Of a DNA stretch of 64,000 bases, positions 27,740 through 36,785 are shown piece by piece (positions within the stretch are counted from its first letter, which is position 1; each line of letters begins with the position of its first letter). Source of the stretch: Zunongwangia pacifica (GTDB taxonomy: Bacteria > Bacteroidota > Bacteroidia > Flavobacteriales > Flavobacteriaceae); contig NZ_JAKHSK010000005.1 of assembly GCF_023499215.1 (NCBI RefSeq), positions 1 to 64,000 of the forward strand, in the 5' to 3' direction. The notes below the pieces were generated by a model. It searched no databases. It worked only from the letters and a program-made list of their open reading frames with translations, and had not been told where the DNA came from. A program made the position numbers and the translations under genes.

Positions 27740-27922
27740 TTATTTTATCTCTTTATGAACCGTCATTTTTTTCAAGATTGGGTTAAATTTCTTTAACTCC
27801 ATTCTATCCGGCGTATTTTTTTTGTTCTTAGTAGTGATATATCTTGATGTACCTGGCTGACCAGAAGCTTTATGCTCGGTACACTCTAAAATAACCTGTA
27901 CTCTGTTTCCTTTCTTTGCCAT
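27740..27922 (-). CDS. rpmG: 50S ribosomal protein L33
   Basis: A 60-residue L33 ([18 protein letters not shown], then [21 protein letters not shown]). The zinc-binding cysteine pairs are largely absent, so it is the zinc-free form. It lies between L28 and the DUF4295 gene with small gaps, forming one operon on the minus strand. Confidence 0.96.
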   Translation of the reverse strand: MAKKGNRVQVILECTEHKASGQPGTSRYITTKNKKNTPDRMELKKFNPILKKMTVHKEIK

Positions 27923-27948
27923 CTTAATTTGTTTTTATAGGTAAAGGA

Positions 27949-28188
27949 TTATTTTTGAAGAAATCCTTTTGCTCTAGCCTCTTTAATAACGGCAGAGATT
28001 CCTTTCTTGTTAATATTTTTAAGCGCAGAGGTAGACACTTTTAAAGTGATCCATTTATCCTCTTCAGGAATAAAAAAACGTTTCTTTACCAGGTTAGCGT
28101 TAAATTTACGCTTGGTCTTATTCATTGCGTGAGAAACATTGTTCCCAACCATCGCTTTTTTCCCTGTAAGTTCACAAACTCTTGACAT
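27949..28188 (-). CDS. rpmB: 50S ribosomal protein L28
   Basis: A 79-residue L28: MSRVCELTGKKAMVGNNVSH, then KRKFNANLVKKRFFIPEEDK and a C-terminal basic region. It starts the L28-L33-DUF4295 operon, about 140 bp downstream of cinA. Confidence 0.97.
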   Translation of the reverse strand: MSRVCELTGKKAMVGNNVSHAMNKTKRKFNANLVKKRFFIPEEDKWITLKVSTSALKNINKKGISAVIKEARAKGFLQK

Positions 28189-28328
28189 TGCTCTATACTT
28201 TATCTCGTTATTTCAAAACAGGGTGCAAATTAACGATTTTTATCCCTAATTCACAACACATTCTGTAAAAAAAATTTACGATATTATTTTCGTTAGTATT
28301 GACTATTAAATTATTGACTAAAATCGGC

Positions 28329-29579
28329 CTATTTCTGGCTATAAATTTCATCCAAAACCATCTCCATACATTTATTAACAGCCTTCCCCACAACCTTATC
28401 CCGATGGTTACCAAAATTAAACTCCTTAGCGAAAACGCGTTGTGGTGTAGCAATCGCTAAAAAAACAGTTCCAACGTCGGCATCGCTATCTCCTTTATCC
28501 GGGCCGGCATTTCCTGTGGTCGCTATTGCATAATCGGTTTGATATAAAGCTTTCACTTTTTTAGCCATTTCGCAAGCGACTTCATTGCTTACCACCGAGT
28601 GTTTTTCTATGAGTTCTTTTGGTACTCCTAAAATATTCACTTTAGCTTCAGTAGCATAGGCAACTACACTGCCTTTAAAAAATGCTGAAGAGCCGGGATA
28701 TTCTGTAAATAAAGAAGCTAGCCTACCCCCTGTAAAACTTTCAGCAGTGGCAAGGCTCGCATTTTTCTCTTTTAGTAGATTACCAATCTGAACTTCAATC
28801 GGATCTTCTTCCTCTATACCTTTAATAATATCTCCAATAATCTCACTTAGCGATTTTATCTGATCATTAACCTCTTGCTCCATTTTATCGGGATCACTGC
28901 CTTTGGTACTTAACCGCAAACGCACTTTTCCCAGACTTGGCAAATATGCCAGTCTTATATGAGGTGGTAAGGCTTCTTCCCACGATGCTATTTTTTCAGC
29001 AATAGTACTTTCTCCCATTCCAAAAGTGAGTACTGTTTTATGCTGAATAAATGGTCTTTTAAAACGCTGCCTAATTCTCGGGATGACCTCATCCTGCATT
29101 AACGCCTTCATTTCGTAAGGTACGCCAGGCATAGAAATAAAAACGGTATCCTCCTTTTTTAACCACATCCCGGGAGCGGTACCATATTTATTCGTTAGAA
29201 TTTCGGCTTTAGAGGGTACCAGGGCCTGCATACGGTTAAGATCTGAAATTGGAGTGTCGATATACTTTTTAAAAAGTTCTTCGACATGCGCCAAAACCGC
29301 TTCATCTTTAACTAGGGTGTCATTAAAGAATTCACAAAGGCATTTCTTGGTAATATCATCTTTAGTAGGACCAAGTCCGCCGGTAATAATTACAATATTG
29401 GCTCTTTTCTGAGCCTCACTTAATGTGGTTAAAATATGGTTGCTTTCATCTTCTATCGAAGTTATTTGATGAATACTAACCCCTATTTTATTAAGTTCTT
29501 TAGCAATAAAAACCGAATTGGTATCGATAATCTGGCCGATAAGAATTTCATCGCCAATCGTTATAATCTCTGCGTTCAT
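28329..29579 (-). CDS. cinA: CinA family nicotinamide-nucleotide amidohydrolase / ADP-ribose pyrophosphatase-like
   Basis: A 416-residue CinA. Residues about 1-170 form the MoCF-like domain ([28 protein letters not shown]), and residues about 255-410 form the C-terminal NMN deamidase domain ([48 protein letters not shown]). It recycles nicotinamide mononucleotide to nicotinate mononucleotide. Its start overlaps the Hpt stop by one base, so the two are translated together at the end of a four-gene unit. Confidence 0.95.
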   Translation of the reverse strand: MNAEIITIGDEILIGQIIDTNSVFIAKELNKIGVSIHQITSIEDESNHILTTLSEAQKRANIVIITGGLGPTKDDITKKCLCEFFNDTLVKDEAVLAHVEELFKKYIDTPISDLNRMQALVPSKAEILTNKYGTAPGMWLKKEDTVFISMPGVPYEMKALMQDEVIPRIRQRFKRPFIQHKTVLTFGMGESTIAEKIASWEEALPPHIRLAYLPSLGKVRLRLSTKGSDPDKMEQEVNDQIKSLSEIIGDIIKGIEEEDPIEVQIGNLLKEKNASLATAESFTGGRLASLFTEYPGSSAFFKGSVVAYATEAKVNILGVPKELIEKHSVVSNEVACEMAKKVKALYQTDYAIATTGNAGPDKGDSDADVGTVFLAIATPQRVFAKEFNFGNHRDKVVGKAVNKCMEMVLDEIYSQK

Positions 29580-29917
29580 TACAGATTAAAATCTTCTTTT
29601 AATTCTTTACACACCTGCTCTACCTTTACGGTAATAATTTTACCTGCTTCCGGCACTTCTTCTTTATTCTTTCCCTGTTTGGACCACTGCTCTATAATGG
29701 TAATCTGTGGCATTAATTGTAACCCAAAAAGTTTTAGGTTAGGTTTCATTTTATGGGCATAGCTATAAGCAAGTTTAGCATTGTCACTGTCTATAGCCTC
29801 ATTCATGGCAGTGACATCTGGGGGGATTTCATCAAGAAAGGTTTTTACAACAACCAGCATAAAATCCTGATCGCCGTCTGCCATTTCTTCTACATCTTTT
29901 AAATCGTAGCTACTCAT
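29579..29917 (-). CDS. Histidine phosphotransfer (Hpt) domain protein
   Basis: A 112-residue four-helix Hpt protein with H55 in the [15 protein letters not shown] motif as the phospho-accepting histidine. The acidic first helix ([28 protein letters not shown]) is usual for the family. It would pass phosphate between a hybrid kinase and a response regulator, but no kinase lies nearby. It is translationally coupled to cinA. Confidence 0.88.
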   Translation of the reverse strand: MSSYDLKDVEEMADGDQDFMLVVVKTFLDEIPPDVTAMNEAIDSDNAKLAYSYAHKMKPNLKLFGLQLMPQITIIEQWSKQGKNKEEVPEAGKIITVKVEQVCKELKEDFNL

Positions 29918-29922
29918 GGGGA

Positions 29923-30537
29923 TTATTTAATATTTATAGAGAAAATTTCTTCGCCTTCAATAAATCCGGTTAAATTATCTTCTGGTGACACCGGACCAAC
30001 ACCGGCAGGCGTTCCAGTAAAAATAACATCTCCTATCTTTAATGTAAAGAATGTTGAAATATAAGCAATTAGTTCGTCAATCTTCCATAGCATTAAAGAA
30101 CTATTGCCACTTTGTACAATTTCATCATTCTTTTTTAAACTAAAATTAATATTGTTTAAATCTGAAAACTGAGTTTTATCCAGCCATTTTTCACCAATCA
30201 CCGCAGCACCATCAAAACTTTTTGCTTTTTCCCACGGAAGTCCCTTGGCTTTTAACTTTGCCTGAAGATCACGTGCTGTAAAATCGATCCCAAGCCCTAT
30301 CTCATCATAATATTTATGGGCAAATTTTGGCTGAATGTGCTTTCCTACTCTTGTAATTTTCACCAAAAGTTCTACCTCGTAATGCACATCGTTAGAAAAA
30401 TCTGGAATAAAAAAGGGCTGTTTTTTTAATAATATCGCCGTATCGGGCTTTTGGAAGACGACAGGATCGTCTGGTTTTTCATTTTCTAACTCGGTAATAT
30501 GATCGGTATAATTTCTACCTATACAAATAAGCTTCAT
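29923..30537 (-). CDS. Fumarylacetoacetate hydrolase family protein (FAHD1-like)
   Basis: A 204-residue FAH-fold enzyme: MKLICIGRNYTDHITEL, PVVFQKPDTAIL, the metal-binding HYEVELLVKI, ARDLQAKLKAKGLPWEKAKSFDGA, and GDVIFTGTPAGVGPV. Such enzymes cleave C-C bonds or decarboxylate oxaloacetate or acylpyruvates. It is short because it lacks the N-terminal domain of true fumarylacetoacetase, which is separately present at 48810-50099. It is five bases ahead of the Hpt gene in one operon. Confidence 0.92.
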   Translation of the reverse strand: MKLICIGRNYTDHITELENEKPDDPVVFQKPDTAILLKKQPFFIPDFSNDVHYEVELLVKITRVGKHIQPKFAHKYYDEIGLGIDFTARDLQAKLKAKGLPWEKAKSFDGAAVIGEKWLDKTQFSDLNNINFSLKKNDEIVQSGNSSLMLWKIDELIAYISTFFTLKIGDVIFTGTPAGVGPVSPEDNLTGFIEGEEIFSINIK

Positions 30538-30548
30538 CTACAATTCTT

Positions 30549-31493
30549 TTAATCTGTTAATGTTATTTTGAATGCCGGGACGGGCAGCTTTCCAGAGAAA
30601 ACTTTATTCGAGTTATCTAAATGGTTCATTTTTCGCCATCCATTGGTGTCTTTATAATATGAATTAAAATCTTCACTGTTTTCTTCTAACACTCCCTTAA
30701 AAATAGGTCCATATTTACGCATTTTCACATTATGGTAAATAATGGTATCATTCACCCGATAATCTTTCTCCTCAAAATAAGCATTTTCTGGTATAAAAAG
30801 GTGTTCTACAGCAACAAAAAAACCATCATCTGGAACCGGAATTTTATACGGCATCATATCGATTTTGGTCCTAATCTGGTTAGGTGACTTTTCAATAATA
30901 AGATCATCGCTCAAAAGATCATAAGAAGGCTTTTCTTCACCGTCTACCGCCATTATTCGTAATCGATATTTTGCATTTCCATAAAACGTTTCCTCTACCT
31001 CGAAATACCGTACTTCAATATCTTTTATAAAACAACCCTTATTAAATTTCTCTGGTTTATCGTAATGACGAGCTACAATACTGGGGTATTGGCCTCCGCT
31101 AAAATTACCAAGACCAATAATTTCCCGCCATTTAAAATCGTTAATCCGCTCCCTCTTTTTTCTTTTAATTTTATAAAGGTGAACTTCGGCTAAATGATCT
31201 ATCGCAGGTTTTAATTTTACCACCTTTCCCTTTAAATCTTTTAGCTGTACATATTGAGATTGGTAACCTACGTAACTAAACTTAAGTTTTGCGTTGTCAC
31301 TAATTTCTTTTACCACAAAAGAATATCGTCCTTCTTTATCTGTAGAAATTCCTCTTTTTTCTTTTTCCAGAACAATATTTACATAAGGTAAAGGCTGTAA
31401 AGTTTCGGCTTCTACCACCTGCCCTACTGCCCTTATTTTTTGCCCAAAAGCGCTAATAGAAACAAAAAAGAATAAAGCCAGAAGGATGCGCAT
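30549..31493 (-). CDS. Carboxypeptidase-like regulatory domain protein, secreted
   Basis: A 314-residue envelope protein. Residues 1-17 form a signal peptide (LLALFFFVSISAFGQ). Residues about 20-100 form a carboxypeptidase-regulatory-like domain (GQVVEAETLQPLPYVNIVLEKEKRG, DKEGRYSF, LKFSYVGYQSQYVQL), as in Bacteroidota TonB receptors. The remainder has no recognised domain. It lies between the FAH-family gene and the exonuclease in one minus-strand run. Confidence 0.75.
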   Translation of the reverse strand: MRILLALFFFVSISAFGQKIRAVGQVVEAETLQPLPYVNIVLEKEKRGISTDKEGRYSFVVKEISDNAKLKFSYVGYQSQYVQLKDLKGKVVKLKPAIDHLAEVHLYKIKRKKRERINDFKWREIIGLGNFSGGQYPSIVARHYDKPEKFNKGCFIKDIEVRYFEVEETFYGNAKYRLRIMAVDGEEKPSYDLLSDDLIIEKSPNQIRTKIDMMPYKIPVPDDGFFVAVEHLFIPENAYFEEKDYRVNDTIIYHNVKMRKYGPIFKGVLEENSEDFNSYYKDTNGWRKMNHLDNSNKVFSGKLPVPAFKITLTD

Positions 31494-31496
31494 TAT

Positions 31497-32270
31497 TTAA
31501 AGTTTGGTATTTAACTTACGCAATTTTATAGCAGTTAGTACCTTTTTAGTGTAGAGCGGAAAATCTGCATTTTGAAGCCAGCCAAAATAGCCTGGTTCTT
31601 TTTCTAATACTTCTTCTACAAGCTTTCCTTTATACTTTCCGAAAGAAAAAATTTCTTCCCCCTTTTTATTGAAACTTATAAATCCGGCGAAATCGGCGAA
31701 ATTTTTACGGGCGCTGTATTGTGATAACCATTTAATGTCGTTTTCCAGATCGTCGTATTTATCTAATTGAGATTTTAGTACTTCGTAGGTAGCTTCAGTA
31801 TCTGCAGCAGCACTATGCGCATCTATCAATTCTTTTCCGCAGTAAAATTTAAAAGCCGCCCCTAAGGTTCGCTGCTCTTTCTTATGGAATATCGTTTGTA
31901 CATCTACGGCCATCATATTTTTCATATCAAAATCGATATCTGCTCGTAATAATTCTTCGGCTAAAAGCGGAATATCAAAGCGATTAGAATTATAACCTCC
32001 CAAATCACAACCTTTTATCATATCGTAGATTTGCTTGGATAATTCTTTAAAAGTAGGCTCGTTGGCCACTTTCTCATTCGAAATTCCATGGATAGCAATG
32101 ACTTCTTTTGGAATCTCCATTTCTGGATTTATCAACCAGGTTCTACTTTCTTTATTTCCGTTGGGATATACTTTCAATATCGCTATTTCTACAATCCTAT
32201 CTTTGGCAAGGTTCGTTCCGGTCGTTTCCAGATCGAAAAAACAAATAGGTTTTGTTAGCTTTAATTCCAT
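31497..32270 (-). CDS. DnaQ-like 3'-5' exonuclease
   Basis: A 257-residue DEDD exonuclease. Exo I is ICFFDLETTGTNLAKDRIVEI (D and E), Exo II is GGYNSNRFDIPLL, and Exo III is DAHSAAADTEATYEVL. A C-terminal part (FSFGKYKGKLVEEVLEKEPGYFGWL) is found in many such proteins of Bacteroidota. It could serve repair or proofreading; no replicative polymerase is near. It heads the exonuclease to cinA run, with three bases to the next gene. Confidence 0.9.
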   Translation of the reverse strand: MELKLTKPICFFDLETTGTNLAKDRIVEIAILKVYPNGNKESRTWLINPEMEIPKEVIAIHGISNEKVANEPTFKELSKQIYDMIKGCDLGGYNSNRFDIPLLAEELLRADIDFDMKNMMAVDVQTIFHKKEQRTLGAAFKFYCGKELIDAHSAAADTEATYEVLKSQLDKYDDLENDIKWLSQYSARKNFADFAGFISFNKKGEEIFSFGKYKGKLVEEVLEKEPGYFGWLQNADFPLYTKKVLTAIKLRKLNTKL

Positions 32271-32308
32271 TTTTTAAGATTTGTTTATTCTTATAGCAAT
32301 ATAAAAAG

Positions 32309-32347
32309 AAAACCGGAATCACCCCATAAAAAGCAATCCCGGTTTCT
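32309..32347 (-). terminator. Terminator of the E2 gene
   Basis: AAACCGG-AAT pairs with ATC-CCGGTTT around a 15-nt loop, next to the E2 stop at 32365. Confidence 0.6.
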
Positions 32348-32364
32348 CTTTATATACATTAATT

Positions 32365-33699
32365 TTATAATTTTCTATTTTTGTCGAATCCTTCTAGATA
32401 TTGTGCTACTCGCTGTACAAACTGTCCACCAAGGGCCCCATTTACCACTCGGTGATCATAACTATGTGATAAAATCATTTTATATCGAATGCCAATGAAA
32501 TCACCCTCTGGGGTTTCGATAACCGCAGGCATTTTTCGAATGGCCCCTAAGGCCAGTATACCAACCTGAGGCTGATTAATAATTGGGGTACCCATAATAC
32601 TCCCAAAGGTCCCAACATTGGTTACGGTATAGGTACCGCCTTGTATATCGTCTGGCTTCAGTTTATTTTGTCGTGCCCTATTTGCCAAATCGTTTACCGC
32701 TTTGGCCATTCCCACAAGATTTAATCGATCTGCATTTTTAATTACCGGTACAATAAGGTTACCATCGGGAAGTGCAGCGGCCATACCAAGATTAATATTT
32801 TTCTTTTTAACCACCTTATCCCCATCTACAGAAATATTGATTAATGGAAAATCACGAATCGCTTTGGCTACGGCTTCCATAAATATTGGCGTAAAGGTTA
32901 ATTTTTCGCCTTCTTTTTTCTGAAATGCCTCTTTATGTTTGTTTCTCCAGTTCCAGATATTGGTCACATCAACTTCTATAAAAGATTGAACATGAGCCGA
33001 AGTTTGCACACTATCGATCATGTGCTTACTAATCATTTTACCCATACGGCTCATTTCGATAATCTCGTCTTCTCCTGAAGCTACTACATTTTCCTGATTT
33101 TTAAACGCAGGTTCTAAATGATCTGTTTTTGAAGCTGATTTATGAGCGCCTGAGGTTTCTTTAGGCTTACTGCTACGATTTTCTACATAGGCTAAAATAT
33201 CATCTTTGGTTACACGGCCATTTTTACCGGTCCCTTTTACAGTTTCTAATTCTTCAGGGCTAATATTTTCTTCTTTAGCGATATTTTTTACTAAAGGAGA
33301 ATAAAAACGATCTGAATCTGAATAATCTGAACTTCCCGCAGTTTCCTTCGCTGTTTCCATAGCGGCTTCAGCTTCCGCAGCATGTTGTGCTGCTTCTTCG
33401 GAATCTTCCTCATCATCGTTCTCATCTAAATCAAGATCATCTTCCTGCTCCAACTCACCTTCAGTCTCAATAATAGCAATCGTTTGACCGACTTTCACTA
33501 CATCATCGGTATCAAAAAGTATTTCAACAATTTTACCGTCTACTTCACTGGGTACTTCGCTGTCTACTTTATCTGTAGCAATTTCCAGTACCGGTTCGTC
33601 TGCTTCAATGGTATCGCCTACTTCTTTTAACCAGCTGGTTATGGTTGCTTCAGCAACACTTTCTCCCATTTTAGGTAATTTCAGTTCAAATTTTGCCAT
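32365..33699 (-). CDS. Dihydrolipoamide acyltransferase (E2) of a 2-oxoacid dehydrogenase complex
   Basis: A 444-residue E2 with one lipoyl domain (lipoyl lysine K44 in EIATDKVDSEV), an acidic linker, a peripheral-subunit-binding domain (about 133-175, PLVKNIAKEENI..GKNGRVTKDDIL) and a CAT-like catalytic domain. The single lipoyl domain and the sequence around K44 suggest the branched-chain 2-oxoacid dehydrogenase E2 more than PDH E2. The catalytic histidine is H416, but the family motif HxxxDG reads HRVVNG: the aspartate is asparagine N420. No E1 or E3 gene is near. It is a single gene with its own terminator. Confidence 0.88.
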   Translation of the reverse strand: MAKFELKLPKMGESVAEATITSWLKEVGDTIEADEPVLEIATDKVDSEVPSEVDGKIVEILFDTDDVVKVGQTIAIIETEGELEQEDDLDLDENDDEEDSEEAAQHAAEAEAAMETAKETAGSSDYSDSDRFYSPLVKNIAKEENISPEELETVKGTGKNGRVTKDDILAYVENRSSKPKETSGAHKSASKTDHLEPAFKNQENVVASGEDEIIEMSRMGKMISKHMIDSVQTSAHVQSFIEVDVTNIWNWRNKHKEAFQKKEGEKLTFTPIFMEAVAKAIRDFPLINISVDGDKVVKKKNINLGMAAALPDGNLIVPVIKNADRLNLVGMAKAVNDLANRARQNKLKPDDIQGGTYTVTNVGTFGSIMGTPIINQPQVGILALGAIRKMPAVIETPEGDFIGIRYKMILSHSYDHRVVNGALGGQFVQRVAQYLEGFDKNRKL

Positions 33700-33883
33700 A
33701 TCTATATTTGAAAGCTATTTTTCATTATTATGTTTGCGAATTTAATTAAAATTAAGGTTTTTAAATATTAAAAAATCAATAAAATATAAATTCACTGAAA
33801 ATATTCTTGCTTCAATTCTAATTAATTTCCTGTGTAAAATTACAATTTCATCTTTCAACCTGAAAGCAGAAATCCAAAGCTTT

Positions 33884-34501
33884 TTAACTTTTAAGGCTAT
33901 TTTCAAAAGGGATACGATTGGTAATACTTCTTCCCAAAGTGACCTCATCTGCATATTCTAATTCGTCACCAACACTAATCCCTCTTGCAATCGTAGAGGT
34001 TTTAACTCCGCTTCCCTCTAATTGCTTATAAATATAAAAGTTAGTGGTATCTCCTTCCATCGTACTGCTTAGGGCAAAAATAATCTCCTGTATCTTACCC
34101 TCTTTCACTTTGTCTATTAAAGGTTTAATAGTAAGCTGGGAAGGGCCAATGCCATCCATTGGACTAATCTTACCTCCTAAAACATGATACATCCCACGGT
34201 ATTGTCCTGTATTTTCTATCGCCATCACATCTCGTATATCTTCTACCACACAAACCAGATCTTCCTGACGGGAGGGATTTGCGCAAATATCACAAAGCTC
34301 GGTATCGCTAATATTATAACAATTTCGGCATCTTTTTATTTCAGCTCTTAGTTTAGAAAGTGCTTTGGTAAGTTGTTCGGTTTGCGCTTCGGGTTGCCTT
34401 AAAAGGTGTAATACCAATCTAAGCGCGGTACGTTTTCCTATACCGGGCAACTGCGACATTTGGTCTACAGCCTGCTCCAATAATTTCGAAGAAAAATCCA
34501 T
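33884..34501 (-). CDS. recR: Recombination protein RecR
   Basis: A RecR of 205 residues, part of the RecFOR pathway of gap repair. A helix-hairpin-helix lies near the N-terminus ([21 protein letters not shown]), then a C4 zinc finger ([19 protein letters not shown]), then a Toprim domain ([22 protein letters not shown]). I use the ATG at 34501; a longer frame runs to 34534 but the family starts at [12 protein letters not shown] -33/-7 promoter pair is visible just upstream, so the message may have almost no leader. Confidence 0.95.
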   Translation of the reverse strand: MDFSSKLLEQAVDQMSQLPGIGKRTALRLVLHLLRQPEAQTEQLTKALSKLRAEIKRCRNCYNISDTELCDICANPSRQEDLVCVVEDIRDVMAIENTGQYRGMYHVLGGKISPMDGIGPSQLTIKPLIDKVKEGKIQEIIFALSSTMEGDTTNFYIYKQLEGSGVKTSTIARGISVGDELEYADEVTLGRSITNRIPFENSLKS

Positions 34502-34506
34502 AGCCG

Positions 34507-34535
34507 CAAATTTACAATTTTTAAACCGATGCAAA
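34507..34535 (-). promoter_or_regulatory. Bacteroidota-type promoter of recR
   Basis: On the minus strand TTTG (complement 34532-34535) is separated by 17 bp from TAAATTTG (complement 34507-34514), fitting the TTTG-N17-TAnnTTTG pattern. The -7 box ends six bases from the recR ATG, so the transcript probably begins at or next to the start codon. A second box, TAAGTTTG at 34551-34558 on the plus strand, is 27 bp ahead of the symporter start. Confidence 0.65.
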
Positions 34536-34584
34536 TAGTTAGTAATATGCTAAGTTTGCAAATGTTTTGGTTAAATTCGTATTT

Positions 34585-36048
34585 ATGGAACCTATACATA
34601 TTGTACTACTTATCGCACTTTACTTTGGTGTTTTACTTTTAATATCCTATTTCACAGGAAAAGAAGATAGCAACGATGCCTTTTTTAAGGCCGAAGGTAA
34701 ATCTCCCTGGTATATTGTAGCTTTTGGAATGGTGGGTGCCTCGCTCTCTGGTGTTACGTTTATCTCGGTACCGGGTTGGGTTAGAGATTCCCAATTTAGT
34801 TATATGCAGGTGGTAGCGGGTTATTTATTTGGTTATCTGGTAATTTCTTTTGTATTGCTACCTATTTATTACAGCCTTAATGTTACCTCTATTTATCAGT
34901 ATTTAAATAATCGCTTCGGGGTTGTAAGTTATAAAACCGGAGCTTTTTTCTTTTTTATATCAAGGGTATTAGGAGCCTCATTCAGGCTTTTTCTTGTAGC
35001 GACCGTATTACAATATTTTGTTTTTGAATCTTGGAATGTTCCTTTCGTGGTTACCGTAATTCTTTCGATTTTATTGATATGGATTTACACTTCTCGTGGC
35101 GGGATTAAAACCATTGTGTGGACAGATACACTGCAAACGCTATTTATGTTAGGTTCTGTAGGTATCGCGATTTACTTTGTTTCTCAAGAATTAAACTGGA
35201 CGTTTAACGACTTTTTTACCGCACCAGAACTTGCTCCCTATACTGAAACGTTTCATTTTGACAATTTTCTCGAAAAAGATTATTTCTGGAAAGCATTCTT
35301 TGGCGGGATGTTTATCACGATTTGTATGACGGGACTGGACCAGGATATGATGCAAAAAAACTTAACCTGTAAAAGTCTAAAAGATGCCCAGAAAAATGTA
35401 ATGTCCTACAGTCTGGTTTTTATCCCGGTGAATATTTTGTTCCTTTTTCTGGGGGCACTTTTATTTATTTATGCGGAACAAAACGGAATTAGCGTGCCGG
35501 TACTTGACGGAAAAGAAAAAACCGATCTTCTTTTCCCGGAAATCGCCTTAAATGCTGAAATGGGAATAGGTCTTGCGATCATATTTTTACTGGGGTTAAT
35601 TGCAGCAGCATATTCTAGTGCCGATAGTGCATTAACCAGTTTAACCACCAGTTTCTGCGTTGATTTCCTGAATATTGAAAAACGTGAACCCAGCACGCAA
35701 ACCAGTATACGAAAAAGGGCACATATTTTAATAAGTGTACTTTTAGTGGTAGTTATCATCGCATTTAAATACCTGCTGGATAGTAGCGTAATCGATCTGC
35801 TCTTAAAAGCTGCTAGCTATACGTATGGCCCATTACTTGGACTTTTTGCCTTTGGAATTTTCACCAAAATGCAAATAAAGGATCACCTGGTTTGGATGGT
35901 ATCTTTGGTTTCTGTCATCTTAACTTTTATCCTTGGAAATCTTCCTCCTGAATATCTTGGAGGCTACGTATTTAATTACGAATTACTCATCGTAAACGGC
36001 GCAATTACATTTTTGGGCTTAATATTGATTCGTACCAAGCATCACTAA
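34585..36048 (+). CDS. Sodium:solute symporter (SSS family)
   Basis: A transporter of about 487 residues with some 13 membrane helices ([37 protein letters not shown], and so on to the last at about 470). The [15 protein letters not shown] and [10 protein letters not shown] segments are family motifs of the Na+-binding core. The ATG at 34585 is preferred to a TTG at 34567. It converges on the next gene, and the last 30 bp overlap its end. The solute is unknown; N-acetylneuraminate, sugar or amino acid are all possible. Confidence 0.92.
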   Translation: MEPIHIVLLIALYFGVLLLISYFTGKEDSNDAFFKAEGKSPWYIVAFGMVGASLSGVTFISVPGWVRDSQFSYMQVVAGYLFGYLVISFVLLPIYYSLNVTSIYQYLNNRFGVVSYKTGAFFFFISRVLGASFRLFLVATVLQYFVFESWNVPFVVTVILSILLIWIYTSRGGIKTIVWTDTLQTLFMLGSVGIAIYFVSQELNWTFNDFFTAPELAPYTETFHFDNFLEKDYFWKAFFGGMFITICMTGLDQDMMQKNLTCKSLKDAQKNVMSYSLVFIPVNILFLFLGALLFIYAEQNGISVPVLDGKEKTDLLFPEIALNAEMGIGLAIIFLLGLIAAAYSSADSALTSLTTSFCVDFLNIEKREPSTQTSIRKRAHILISVLLVVVIIAFKYLLDSSVIDLLLKAASYTYGPLLGLFAFGIFTKMQIKDHLVWMVSLVSVILTFILGNLPPEYLGGYVFNYELLIVNGAITFLGLILIRTKHH

Positions 36049-36381
36049 AGTACAGGCATTCTGAAATTCGATATTATTTTGCTTCAAAATTCTATAGAGT
36101 TCAGGATTCTCTGTTCCCGGATTAAAAATGACGCGATTTGGGTGTAACGCTACCAGATATTCATAATATTCTGGTTGATTTTTTGGCCCTACATATAAGG
36201 TAACGGTATCAATATCTGAGAAAATTATTTTCTCTTTTTCTATTTTAATTCCCTCCACTTCTCCTTCCCGTAATCCCAAGGCTACAACGGGCTGTTGTTT
36301 ATTTACCAGTTTCTTGATTGCCATATTGGAATATCGTACAGGATTGGTAGAAGCTCCTATCACTAATGTTTTCTTTTTCAT
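36019..36381 (-). CDS. CoA-binding domain protein
   Basis: A 120-residue Rossmann protein: [52 protein letters not shown] and [12 protein letters not shown]. It is a short CoA_binding protein of unknown role. The ATG at 36381 follows the homology better than the upstream frame from 36417. Its 3' end overlaps the symporter gene on the other strand by 30 bp, an arrangement that may produce antisense interference. Confidence 0.88.
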   Translation of the reverse strand: MKKKTLVIGASTNPVRYSNMAIKKLVNKQQPVVALGLREGEVEGIKIEKEKIIFSDIDTVTLYVGPKNQPEYYEYLVALHPNRVIFNPGTENPELYRILKQNNIEFQNACTLVMLGTNQY

Positions 36382-36499
36382 AGCGTAAACTAACTCAAGG
36401 TTAAGCCCATAAGGCATTTATTAGAATTCAATTTTTATTTCGAGGCATCCCAACCTCGGCTATCTTGATTATCGAGTAAAAATAGTTTTTAAAATTTAG

Positions 36500-36525
36500 T
36501 GTAACAAGTTTTAAACTTATCAGTC
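36500..36525 (+). promoter_or_regulatory. Candidate ECF-type promoter P1 (of the small RNA)
   Basis: TGTAAC (36500-36505), 16-bp spacer, then AGTC (36522-36525) continuing into CTTTATAGTA. This is the same grammar as the promoters around the ECF sigma gene (46866-46949), with one mismatch in the -10. The 12-mer GTCTTTATAGTA recurs at 36677-36688. It would start an RNA near 36531. Assignment to this sigma factor is inference. Confidence 0.55.
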
Positions 36526-36530
36526 TTTAT

Positions 36531-36633
36531 AGTAAGACTAGTCTAAAAATGTCATTGCTATCTTTTTTTTGATGGTTAGAAGATAGTAATGCTTGTTAAG
36601 GTTCGCGCTATTTGCAAGGCGCGAACTTTTTTT
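36531..36633 (+). ncRNA. Candidate small RNA with intrinsic terminator, upstream of receptor gene
   Basis: From about 36531 the strand would form a 12-bp hairpin (CATTGCTATCTT 36553-36564 with AAGATAGTAATG 36580-36591, one G-T pair) and then a strong terminator: GTTCGCGC (36601-36608) pairing with GCGCGAAC (36619-36626), then seven T (36627-36633). No reading frame of note lies in it. It follows promoter P1. As a leader it could also be an attenuator or riboswitch-like element acting on the receptor gene, but a separate promoter after the terminator favours a free small RNA of about 100 nt. I see no match to a known RNA family. Confidence 0.55.
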
Positions 36634-36653
36634 CAGAAATAATTCAAGATTTT

Positions 36654-36679
36654 TGTAACATTCTTTTTTTAGCGTCGTC
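36654..36679 (+). promoter_or_regulatory. Candidate ECF-type promoter P2 (of the receptor gene)
   Basis: TGTAAC (36654-36659), 16-bp spacer, CGTC (36676-36679), continuing TTTATAGTA as at P1. The transcript would start near 36685 and give a leader of about 100 nt before the ATG at 36786. Confidence 0.6.
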
Positions 36680-36785
36680 TTTATAGTAGAAATCATCAAA
36701 ATTGTAGAAATACATTTTTACCTATTATGTAATACAAAGTATTATGTATAGTAAAAAATCATCAAAAACCAAACATCAATCAAAA

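Noticed and set aside
36522-36539. Hairpin AGTCTT with AAGACT as part of the small RNA.
   Set aside because: It overlaps the proposed -10 of promoter P1, so it would lie mostly outside the transcript.
36502-36598. Long-range pairing TAACAAG with CTTGTTA suggesting a three-way-junction riboswitch.
   Set aside because: Its left arm lies in the -35 element of promoter P1; I keep the simpler promoter-plus-RNA reading, though a riboswitch is not excluded.
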